From assembly GCA_035571275.1 (NCBI GenBank), contig DATMKQ010000339.1, forward strand, positions 1 to 5,613: a DNA stretch of 5,613 nt. The letters run 5' to 3'. This DNA is from Trebonia sp035571275. Lineage in GTDB: Bacteria > Actinomycetota > Actinomycetes > Streptosporangiales > Streptosporangiaceae. Made by a program: the position numbers and the translations under genes. The notes beneath the pieces were generated by a model. It was given only the letters and a program-made list of their open reading frames with translations. It had not been told where the DNA came from and did not search any database. Shown one piece after another: positions 1-5,449 of this stretch. Every line of letters starts with the position of its first letter. Position 1 is the stretch's first letter.

Positions 1-12
1 AATCGCCCGAGG

Positions 13-38
13 TACACGTCAGTTTTGAGCTACACGTC
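13..38. repeat. Pair of 8-bp direct repeats just past the membrane-protein stop
   Basis: TACACGTC occurs at 13-20 and again at 31-38, a period of 18 bases, with AGTTTTGAGC between. It lies within 10 bases after the 3' end of the membrane-protein gene. It could be a regulatory site of a gene beyond the window edge, or chance. No hairpin with a T-run that would act as a terminator is visible here. Confidence 0.35.
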
Positions 39-45
39 CGACGGG

Positions 46-468
46 TCAGCGCCGCGCGGCGAGGGGGAGTCCGACGGCCATCCCGGCCACGGCGGCGGCC
101 AGAACCACGATCCCCAGCTGGGTCACCTTTGCGTGGTCGAGCGACACGCCCGCGGCGGTCACCGCGAAGCTGATGACCGCCCACCACGCGAGCGCGAACC
201 GGATGGCCGCGAATCCCGCACGTCCGGCGATCTCCGCACCAAGCGCACTGGCCATGGCCGTTACCAGAACCGTGATGATGACCGTCGCCGGATATCCGGC
301 CGGGAACGTAATCGACGCGCCCGACCCGCTGATGCCATCGGTGAGCAGCAAGGAAACGGCGGGGGCGGCGAGCGCCAGCAGCGTCGCGACGGCGACCAGG
401 CCGAACGTGCTCACGGCCGACACGCCGGTGGTCCTGGAGACCCTGGCTCCATAACCCGCGTTCGCCAT
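46..468 (-). CDS. Small four-helix membrane protein, DUF6069-like
   Basis: Predicted integral membrane protein of 140 residues with no known reaction. Four hydrophobic segments are visible, at roughly residues 17-43, 58-77, 84-108 and 116-137. A polar Gly/Ser-rich loop (GISGSGASITFPAG) lies between the first two, and the chain ends in a short basic tail (AARR). Size and four-helix layout resemble the actinobacterial DUF6069 family; this is recognition by eye, not a search. The frame also opens 21 bases earlier at 489, but AGGAAGGA lies 7 bases before the ATG at 468 and falls inside that longer version, so the inner ATG (MANAGYGARV) is preferred. It is transcribed away from the EF-Tu gene and has no operon partner in the window. 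Codon usage is typical of the region, with GC-rich third positions. That it is a real gene is fairly certain; the family name is less so. Confidence 0.72.
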   Translation of the reverse strand: MANAGYGARVSRTTGVSAVSTFGLVAVATLLALAAPAVSLLLTDGISGSGASITFPAGYPATVIITVLVTAMASALGAEIAGRAGFAAIRFALAWWAVISFAVTAAGVSLDHAKVTQLGIVVLAAAVAGMAVGLPLAARR

Positions 469-484
469 CGGATCGTCCTTCCTT
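460..484 (-). promoter_or_regulatory. Shine-Dalgarno site that decides the start of the membrane protein
   Basis: Read on the minus strand, AAGGAAGGA is followed by CGATCCG and then the ATG at 468. The 7-base spacer and near-complete complementarity to the 16S rRNA 3' end favour this ATG over the one at 489, which lies just upstream of the purine tract and has no equally good site of its own. Confidence 0.6.
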
Positions 485-822
485 GCCATTGCTCGCGCTG
501 TCCCCTTCCACGGTGACGCACCAGGGCTGCTCAGGCAATGACCAAAACCCCGATCCGGTAAACCCTTTGCGGACAGGGCCGCTGATGCCGCACGCTAGCT
601 GACGTGTTCCGGTTCGCCGTCCTCGACGCCCGCGCGCTCGATCGCGCGGCGATGACGGCTGCCTCGGCACTGCTGTCGGCGGGCCTGACGGCCTTTGACG
701 GCGCGCGACGCTGACCCTTCCCCGTTCGCTTTCTTGACCCGGCGGGGGAGGGTGGCGCATCGCGGTGCTGTCAGCGCGCGCGGGTCAGCGAGTGCAGGAG
801 GAGGAACCAGGAGCAGTCAGTC
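469..822. other. Gene-poor spacer with one unrecognised short reading frame
   Basis: This spacer lies between the divergently transcribed membrane-protein and EF-Tu genes and must carry both promoters, but I see no convincing -35/-10 pair in it. A plus-strand frame is open from after a TGA at 583-585 to a TGA at 712-714. From a GTG at 604 it would read VFRFAVLDARALDRAAMTAA and then an Ala/Leu-rich end (LTAFDGARR), 36 residues. The composition looks coding-like (many Ala, Arg and Leu codons ending in G or C), but no ribosome binding site precedes it and I do not recognise a family. It could be the remnant of a decayed gene or chance openness in GC-rich DNA. A G-rich tract occurs around 740-755. 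Confidence 0.4.
809..813 (+). promoter_or_regulatory. Ribosome binding site of the EF-Tu paralogue
   Basis: AGGAG lies 9 bases before the ATG at 823. A longer purine tract (AGGAGGAGG, 796-804) lies 18 bases before the same ATG, too far for normal use, and no in-frame ATG, GTG or TTG lies at a suitable distance from it. The ATG at 823 is therefore the start. Confidence 0.5.
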
Positions 823-1809
823 ATGATCAAGCAGGCGTACGTCCGCGACAAGCCGCACATCAACATCGGCACGATAGGGCACGTCGACCACGGGAAGACC
901 ACCCTCACGGCCGCCATCACGAAGGTTCTCGCGGCCCGGGGCACGAGCAGCTACGTGCCGTTCGGGCAGATCGACCGCGCGCCCGAGGAGGCCGCGCGGG
1001 GGATCACCATCAACATCGCGCATGTCGAGTACGAGACCGCGACAAGGCACTATGCGCACGTCGACATGCCAGGTCACGCCGACTACGTGAAGAACATGAT
1101 CACCGGTGCGGCGCAGGTCGACGGGGCGGTCCTCGTCGTCTCCGCGCTCGAAGGCGTGATGCCGCAGACTCGGGAGCACGTCGTGCTCGCCCGGCAGGTA
1201 GGGGTGTCGCACGTCATTGTCGCGCTCAACAAGGCCGACGTCGCTGACGAAGAGATCGCCGAACTCGTCGAGCTCGAGGTCCGCGATCTGCTGTCCGCCT
1301 ACGGGTACCCCGGCGAGGAGGTGCCCGTCGTGCGGGTCTCGGGGCTGGCGGCGCTGGCGGGCGAGGAGCGCTGGGTCGCGTCGATCCTGGACCTGCTCGA
1401 CGCCATCGACGCCCACGTGCCGGTGCCCGAGCGGTACGTCGACGCGCCGTTCTTGATGGCCGTGGAGAACTCCCTGACCATCACCGGCCGCGGCACGGTC
1501 GTCACCGGCGCGATCGAGCGAGGCCAGGTGCGGATCGGTGACCCGGTCGAGCTCATCGGGCTGGGCGCGGCGGACAAGTCCGTCGTCACGAGCGTAGAGA
1601 CGTTCGGCAAGACGATGGAGGCCGCTCAGGCCGGCGACAACGCCGCGCTGCTGCTGCGCGGCGTCGGCCGTCACCAGGTCCGGCGCGGCCAAGTGCTGGC
1701 CGCGCCGGGCAGCCTGCGCGCGCACCAGCGGTTCAGGGCCACCCTGCATCTGCTGTCGGCGGCGGAGGGTGGCCGGCGGACACCGGTGCGGTCGGGGTAC
1801 AGCCCGTAG
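823..1809 (+). CDS. tuf3: Elongation factor Tu paralogue (tuf3-type), cut short by an in-frame amber codon
   Basis: EF-Tu is the cytoplasmic GTPase that carries aminoacyl-tRNA to the ribosome. The open frame has 328 residues: the GTP-binding domain (about 1-200), domain II (about 205-298) and the start of domain III. G1 is GHVDHGKT (19-26), G2 RGITIN (59-64), G3 DMPGH (81-85, with catalytic His85), G4 NKAD (136-139) and G5 SGL (173-175). Domain II keeps TGRGTVVTG (221-229). DMPGH rather than DCPGH, GVMPQT rather than GPMPQT, NKAD rather than NKCD, and a shortened segment before RAPEEAARGITIN all match my recollection of Streptomyces tuf3, not tuf1. AGGAG at 809-813 sits 9 bases before the ATG; a stronger purine run at 796-804 is too far away. 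The frame ends at TAG 1807-1809, where EF-Tu normally has Gln in the RPQF motif. As read, the protein lacks most of domain III and is probably non-functional unless the stop is suppressed or miscalled. Confidence 0.9.
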   Translation: MIKQAYVRDKPHINIGTIGHVDHGKTTLTAAITKVLAARGTSSYVPFGQIDRAPEEAARGITINIAHVEYETATRHYAHVDMPGHADYVKNMITGAAQVDGAVLVVSALEGVMPQTREHVVLARQVGVSHVIVALNKADVADEEIAELVELEVRDLLSAYGYPGEEVPVVRVSGLAALAGEERWVASILDLLDAIDAHVPVPERYVDAPFLMAVENSLTITGRGTVVTGAIERGQVRIGDPVELIGLGAADKSVVTSVETFGKTMEAAQAGDNAALLLRGVGRHQVRRGQVLAAPGSLRAHQRFRATLHLLSAAEGGRRTPVRSGYSP

Positions 1810-1998
1810 TTCTACGTCCGCACCACGGACGTGTCCGGCGTGCTGGACCTCGCCGCCGTGGATCTGGCCCTGCCAGGGGAGACGGTGCGGGTGACCGTCG
1901 CGCTCGGCAAGCCGGTCGCGCTCGATGCCGGCCAGACCTTCGCGGTCCGCGAGGGCGGCCGCACGGTCGGCGCGGGCACGGTCACCGGCCTGCTCGAC
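1810..1998 (+). pseudogene. Severed C-terminal part of EF-Tu domain III
   Basis: Directly after the TAG at 1807-1809, and in the same frame, the sequence encodes FYVRTTDVSGVLDL and later FAVREGGRTVGAGTV, the hallmark C-terminal blocks of EF-Tu domain III. The 63 codons to the final LLD, plus the 328 upstream and the stop position, give 392 codons, the usual EF-Tu length. The domain is intact in sequence, so the interruption is a single C-to-T change (CAG to TAG) and looks recent. No stop follows the natural end: the frame continues through TGT at 1999-2001 for another 29 unrelated codons to a TGA at 2086-2088, inside the permease gene on the other strand. An internal ATG-like start exists (GTG 1831), but without a convincing ribosome site I do not expect separate translation. 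Confidence 0.85.
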
Positions 1999-3255
1999 TG
2001 TGCCACCGGATGCGGGACTGCGCGCAGGTCACGGCCAGAGCGGCAAGGACAGGCGCGGCGATCGCCCAGCCGCAGTAACCGAGCATGATCACCACCGCGA
2101 CCGCGGCGGGGACGGCCGCCCGGCGCGCCGCCCCGCCGAGAACCCGGCGCGCCGAGATCATGCAGCCAAGGTAGACCGCCAGGAACAGGGCCACCGGGAT
2201 GGCGACGAGCGACGCGGGGCTCACCACGCCGAGTCCGTACAGCGAGATCAGCAGCAGCCCGGACGCCGCGATCGCCGCGAGAAACCGCGGCGCCGGCCGC
2301 TGGTCCGCGGTCAAACGCGTCGAGCGGGCCAGCTGGCCGGCCATCGCGGCGGCCCCGTTGATGTAGGCGTTCGTGGTCCCGAGCGTCAGCACTACCGCCG
2401 CGGCCGCGGCCGCGGCGGTGCCCGCCGGGCCGAGCGCGCGGGTGAGCAGCCCGGCGAGCGGGACCAAGGTCGCGGCCCGCGGCCCGAGCACTCCGATCGT
2501 GGCGACGGCCAGGCCCAGGTACAGCGCGGTGGTGACCGCAAGCGTGATCGCCGCGACCCGGGCCAGCGACCTCGACGGATCCGCGAACCGCGTGGTCAGC
2601 GGCGCCACCGCCTCCCAGCCGACGAAGGACAGCATCAGCGTCTGCGCGGCCTGCCCGACCGCCAGCCAGCCGTGCGGGCGAACGGCGTCCAGTTGGCCGA
2701 GCGCGCCGATCCGACGGATCCGCCGACGGCGACGGCGACCACCACGATCAGCAGGCCCACCAGAAGAAGCTGCGCGACCGCGCTCGTCCGAAGGCCGCGG
2801 GCCGCCAGGGCCAGCACGACAAGCAGTAGCAGGGCCGCGATCCCGGCACGGGCGAGCTGCCCGCCCCCGGTCAACCCGGTCACATAGCTCGCCCCGATAA
2901 GACAGACCACTGGCGCGCCCGCGACCACCCCGGCCAGAAACGACCAGCCGGCCACCAGCCCGGCCCGCGAACCGAGCCCGGCGGTCACATAGCCGATCAC
3001 GCCGCCCGCCGACGGGTAGCCCCGGCCAAGAGCCGTGAACACGGTCGCGAATAGCGCGGACAGCGCTAGCAGCGCCACCCAGGCGAGGACGGACGCCGGA
3101 CCGGCCGCCGCGGCGGCGAGGCCGGGGAGCAGCAGCAACCCCGGGCCGAGCAGCGCGCCGATGTACAACGCGGCGCCCCGCGTGGTTGTCAGCCGGGAGG
3201 CGTCCTCCGTGCGCAGGGGAGTGGCGCGACGCTGGTGCGAGACCGTTTCGATCAC
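1982..3255 (-). pseudogene. APC-superfamily amino-acid permease, broken by one frameshift
   Basis: Cytoplasmic-membrane amino-acid/polyamine transporter of the APC superfamily. The first frame starts at a GTG at 3255 and gives 206 residues ending at 2635. It contains the family's first helix with its substrate-binding Gly motif (ALYIGALLGPGLLLLPGLA, about 29-47) and the helix 2-3 block GYPSAGGVIGYV (79-90). After NWTPFA (188-193) the meaning passes to the next frame at 2677: PHGWLAVGQAAQTLML, then FVGWEAVAPL, the family's helix 6 signature, and on to a TGA at 1982-1984. Restoring one C in the GCCC run (GGG at 2676-2678 on the plus strand) joins the parts as PFAPHGW and gives about 424 residues with roughly 12 helices, a normal length for the family. 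The start is not certain because the nearby GAGG is only 1 base from the GTG. It faces the Lrp regulator at 3361, its likely controller. Substrate unknown; family sure. Confidence 0.87.
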
Positions 3256-3290
3256 GCCTCAAGACTCGCAAAAAACGGCTCGCACGCGAT

Positions 3291-3306
3291 GGCGAATATC
3301 GTCGCC
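3291..3306. promoter_or_regulatory. Candidate operator palindrome upstream of the permease
   Basis: GGCGAATATCGTCGCC has perfect 5-base arms (GGCGA/TCGCC) around a 6-base centre. It lies 35 bases before the permease GTG and 54 bases before the regulator ATG, inside the divergent spacer, so either gene could be controlled from it. The binding protein is inferred to be the adjacent Lrp-type regulator; short GC-rich palindromes also arise by chance in such DNA. Confidence 0.3.
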
Positions 3307-3326
3307 TGGATGGCCCGGAGCGCCAG

Positions 3327-3360
3327 GAAATTGCGTGACATTGCTCTTATACTGAATTTC
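3327..3360. promoter_or_regulatory. Candidate Lrp-type operator overlapping the regulator promoter
   Basis: Arms GAAATT (3327-3332) and AATTTC (3355-3360) form an inverted repeat 22 bases apart. Inside it ATTGC occurs twice in direct orientation (3330-3334 and 3340-3344), exactly one helical turn apart. The block is clearly AT-richer than its surroundings and covers the -10-like box and the start of the regulator gene. Lrp/AsnC proteins usually bind AT-rich, phased, imperfect palindromes and repress their own gene, so autoregulation here is a fair inference. Confidence 0.4.
3348..3353 (+). promoter_or_regulatory. -10 box of a probable leaderless promoter for the Lrp regulator
   Basis: TATACT closely matches the bacterial -10 consensus TATAAT. 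Its last base is followed by 7 bases (GAATTTC) and then the ATG at 3361, so transcription should begin at or next to the A of the start codon. No Shine-Dalgarno sequence precedes that ATG, which agrees with a leaderless mRNA, a common arrangement in actinobacteria. No good -35 box is visible at 16-18 bases; TTGCGT at 3331 is only 11 bases away. Confidence 0.5.
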
Positions 3361-3840
3361 ATGCCGGAACATGTCCCAGACAGGGTTGATCGTGCCATCG
3401 TCACCAGGCTCCAAGCGGACGGTCGGATCGCGAACGTCGATCTCGCGGACGCGGTCGCCCTGTCGCCATCGGCCTGCCTGCGCAGGGTCAAGGCACTGGA
3501 GGCGAGCGGAATCATCGCCGGGTATCACGCCGAGGTCAGCCGGGCCCGGGCCGGGCTCGGCCTCACCGTGTTCATCGGGCTAAAGGTCGAGGGGCATTCC
3601 CAGCAAACCTCGACGCTGATCGAGGAGGCGCTGACGGCGATCCCCGCGATCGTCGCCTGCTACCTGGTCTCAGGCACCGACGACTTCCTGGTCGAGGCGG
3701 TCGTGCCGGACCTGGCCGCCTACGAGCAGCTGCTGCTCGGGCAGATCCTGACGATCCCGTCGGTCGTCGAGGCCCGGTCTACTTTCGCGATCCGCACGAT
3801 GCTCAGCCGGGGGCCACTACCACTGAGTCACTGGAGATAG
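3361..3840 (+). CDS. Lrp/AsnC-family transcriptional regulator
   Basis: DNA-binding regulator of the feast/famine family, 159 residues, normal for a single-HTH member. The N-terminal helix-turn-helix spans about 7-50, with its recognition helix near 35-46 (SPSACLRRVKAL), followed by the linker SGIIAGY. The C-terminal RAM ligand-binding domain (about 66-146) shows the GTDDFLVEAVVPDLAAYE block (105-122), where related proteins carry the amino-acid pocket, and ends in SVVEARSTFAIRTML. The frame is open further upstream to 3235, but the extra 42 residues have no family counterpart and would run over the permease start. MPEHVPDRVDRAI is a typical N-terminus and lies 7 bases after a TATACT box. The gene is divergent from the permease at 3255, so it probably controls that transporter and itself in response to an amino acid (inference). 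Its last 38 bases overlap the tail of the MFS gene. Family assignment is firm; the effector is unknown. Confidence 0.92.
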   Translation: MPEHVPDRVDRAIVTRLQADGRIANVDLADAVALSPSACLRRVKALEASGIIAGYHAEVSRARAGLGLTVFIGLKVEGHSQQTSTLIEEALTAIPAIVACYLVSGTDDFLVEAVVPDLAAYEQLLLGQILTIPSVVEARSTFAIRTMLSRGPLPLSHWR

Positions 3841-5101
3841 CCGCGCCGTCACTGTCGCCGCGGAGAGCCCCCAACTCGTCGCTCCTTATCGTGCGGATGT
3901 CACGCGGGATGAGGCACAGTGCCGACACCACCACGATCACCGCGGCGGCGCCGAACTGCGCGGCGGACACGCCGATCGCGGTCGCGATCGGCCCGGCGAT
4001 GAGCGCTCCCACGGGCATCGCCATCATCGAGCCGAGCGCGTCGTAGGACGATACCCGCGCGAGTTTGTCCGGCGAGATCGCCCTGGCCATCGCCACGGTC
4101 CACTGCACCATCATCATCTCGATGAGGACGCCGAGAAGGAACGAGGCCAGGCAGATAAGGGGTAGCGGGAGCACGAGCGCCAGCGACACCGGTGAGATGG
4201 CGATGGCACCCCCGGTCAGCACCACGAACAGCATCGGCCGTGGTGGGGTAAACCGCAGCGAGACCACACCGCCGGCGATCAGCCCGCACGAGTCCGCGGC
4301 GGTGATAGCGCCCCACGCCGCCGGACCCCCCAGGTGCGCCTTGGCCACCACCGGCCCGAGCACCTGGAACGCGGCGCACCAAGCCATCATGACCACGCAG
4401 AACTGCACGACGATGACCCACAGCCAGGTGTGCGAGCGAAACTCGGTCCAGCCGTCACGCAGTTCGGCGAGCATGCCAGGGCCCATGCTGCCCGCCGCTT
4501 TCACGGGCGTGGCCTTGATGGCCAGCATCAGTGGCACCGTGCACACCATGCCGATGCCGCACAGCGTCAGCGCCCAGCCAGGGCCGGCCGCCGCGACGAG
4601 CAGCCCGCCCGCCGCCGCCCCGGTCATCAGGCCGCAGTTCATCGCCAGCCTGCTGATCGAACTGGCCTCTTGCAACAGCGCGTCGGGCACCAGACGCGGG
4701 AGCAGGGCCTGCGAGGCCGGGTAGAACATGGCTATCCCCGTGCCGGTGAGCGCCTCGAGGCCGATCATCGCCCACAGCGGCGGTCTGCCGGTGAGCACGA
4801 GCAAGCCGAAGGTGCCCTCGCCAAGCACCATCGCGAGGTTCGCCGCGATGATCACGCGCTGCGGCCGGAACCGGTCGGCGGCTACGCCGCTGACCAGCGA
4901 GAACACCAGCATCGGCGCGATCTGCGCGGCCAGGACGTACGACAGGTCGGCGGAGGATCCGGTGATGTTCAGCACCGCGAACGAGACGCCGACCATGGAA
5001 AAGCCTGCCGACGCGGGGGCGATCAGCCGGTCGATGAGCAGAAGCCGGAAGTCACGGATGGCGAGCACGGGGAACCGGCGGGCAGGCGCGCGCCACAACA
5101 T
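3803..5101 (-). CDS. MFS exporter of the DHA3 / transmembrane secretion effector type
   Basis: Proton-driven exporter in the cytoplasmic membrane, 432 residues with about 12 hydrophobic segments. The start IRDFRLLLIDRLIAP (15-29) is the usual opening of this group. The motif A region is GVAADRFRPQRVI (72-84), in the helix 2-3 loop. FYPASQALLPRLVPDALLQEA (126-146, given as two blocks: FYPASQALLP and RLVPDALLQEA) is typical of MFS_3 proteins such as macrolide and siderophore exporters. SPDKLARVSSYDALGSM (343-359) is the matching block in the second half. A central cytoplasmic loop lies about 196-226. The C-terminal 32 residues are hydrophilic. The ATG at 5101 lies 9 bases after a weak GGAC. The gene faces the Lrp regulator tail-to-tail with a 38-bp overlap. 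The substrate, perhaps a drug or secreted metabolite, cannot be read from the sequence. No lesion is seen. Confidence 0.88.
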   Translation of the reverse strand: MLWRAPARRFPVLAIRDFRLLLIDRLIAPASAGFSMVGVSFAVLNITGSSADLSYVLAAQIAPMLVFSLVSGVAADRFRPQRVIIAANLAMVLGEGTFGLLVLTGRPPLWAMIGLEALTGTGIAMFYPASQALLPRLVPDALLQEASSISRLAMNCGLMTGAAAGGLLVAAAGPGWALTLCGIGMVCTVPLMLAIKATPVKAAGSMGPGMLAELRDGWTEFRSHTWLWVIVVQFCVVMMAWCAAFQVLGPVVAKAHLGGPAAWGAITAADSCGLIAGGVVSLRFTPPRPMLFVVLTGGAIAISPVSLALVLPLPLICLASFLLGVLIEMMMVQWTVAMARAISPDKLARVSSYDALGSMMAMPVGALIAGPIATAIGVSAAQFGAAAVIVVVSALCLIPRDIRTIRSDELGALRGDSDGAAISSDSVVVAPG

Positions 5102-5137
5102 GACGACGTCCGTTCTGATGTAGACAAAGAGCGATCC

Positions 5138-5167
5138 AGGCTACGCACGGACGCCGCGGCCAGGCAA
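5138..5167 (-). promoter_or_regulatory. Possible promoter of the MFS exporter
   Basis: On the minus strand TTGCCT (5162-5167) and TAGCCT (5138-5143) are separated by 18 bases. They resemble the -35 (TTGACA) and the actinobacterial -10 (TANNNT) consensus. Transcription would start near 5130, leaving a leader of about 30 bases. It is a weak match and could be chance. Confidence 0.3.
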
Positions 5168-5310
5168 TTCATTTTCCCGCCCGGTCACGCTTCGCACAAT
5201 GCCACTCCCCGCCGCAGCGCACGATGGGGCACCTCTCGTCCCACCCGCCTCGCGAGTGCAACTGCCCGGACAGGTCCAGCGAGGCTGGGCCGGCAGGAGC
5301 AGCCAGGCAG

Positions 5311-5449
5311 CGGGCCTGCCGCACCAGCCGACCTGCTGCACCAGCGGGCCTGCTGCACCACCAGCCGGCCTGCCGCACCAGCGGGCCTGCCGCACTAGCG
5401 GGCTTGCTTCACCAGCCGGCCTGCTGCACCAGCCGGCCTGCCGCACCAG
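5311..5449. repeat. 17-bp tandem repeat tract, eight copies
   Basis: Consensus CSGGCCTGCYGCACCAG, in copies at 5311, 5328, 5345, 5365, 5382, 5399, 5416 and 5433. All are 17 bases except the third, which is 20 because of an extra CCA. Changes are mostly single bases: G or C at base 2, C or T at base 10, GACC for GGCC in copy 2, CACTAG for CACCAG in copy 5, and GCTTGCTTC in copy 6. The tract ends sharply at CACCAG before ATGAATG. A 17-base unit shifts frame at each copy, so it is not selected as a protein repeat, although it keeps several frames open on both strands by chance. Copies are adjacent, with no spacers. It lies upstream of the MFS gene, about 210 bases from its start. Confidence 0.9.

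Noticed and set aside
738..755. G-quadruplex or terminator in the G-rich tract before the EF-Tu gene
   Set aside because: The G runs are uneven (GG, GGGGG, GGG, GG), and no inverted repeat with a T-run is present. Such tracts are common in this base composition.
817..1749. A 310-codon open frame on the minus strand opposite the EF-Tu gene
   Set aside because: It is Arg/Asp/His-rich and without any recognisable motif, and is a typical mirror frame of a GC-rich coding gene. The plus strand carries all the EF-Tu motifs.
2674..2682. Programmed ribosomal frameshift in the permease
   Set aside because: There is no slippery heptamer or clear downstream structure, and APC permeases are not known to use frameshifting. 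A simple indel explains it.
1925..2887. A 320-codon plus-strand frame through the permease
   Set aside because: Its product is almost only Arg, Gly, Pro, Ala and Gln with no domain; the minus strand encodes clear APC helices.
3235..3360. N-terminal extension of the Lrp regulator
   Set aside because: The extra residues do not look like any Lrp N-terminus, would overlap the start of the divergent permease, and lie upstream of the -10 box.
4334..5398. A 354-codon plus-strand frame through the MFS gene and into the tandem repeat
   Set aside because: It is His/Arg/Gln-rich low-complexity sequence antisense to a clear membrane transporter.
5311..5449. CRISPR array
   Set aside because: The copies are directly adjacent, with no unique spacers, and the unit is only 17 bases. 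It is a simple tandem repeat.
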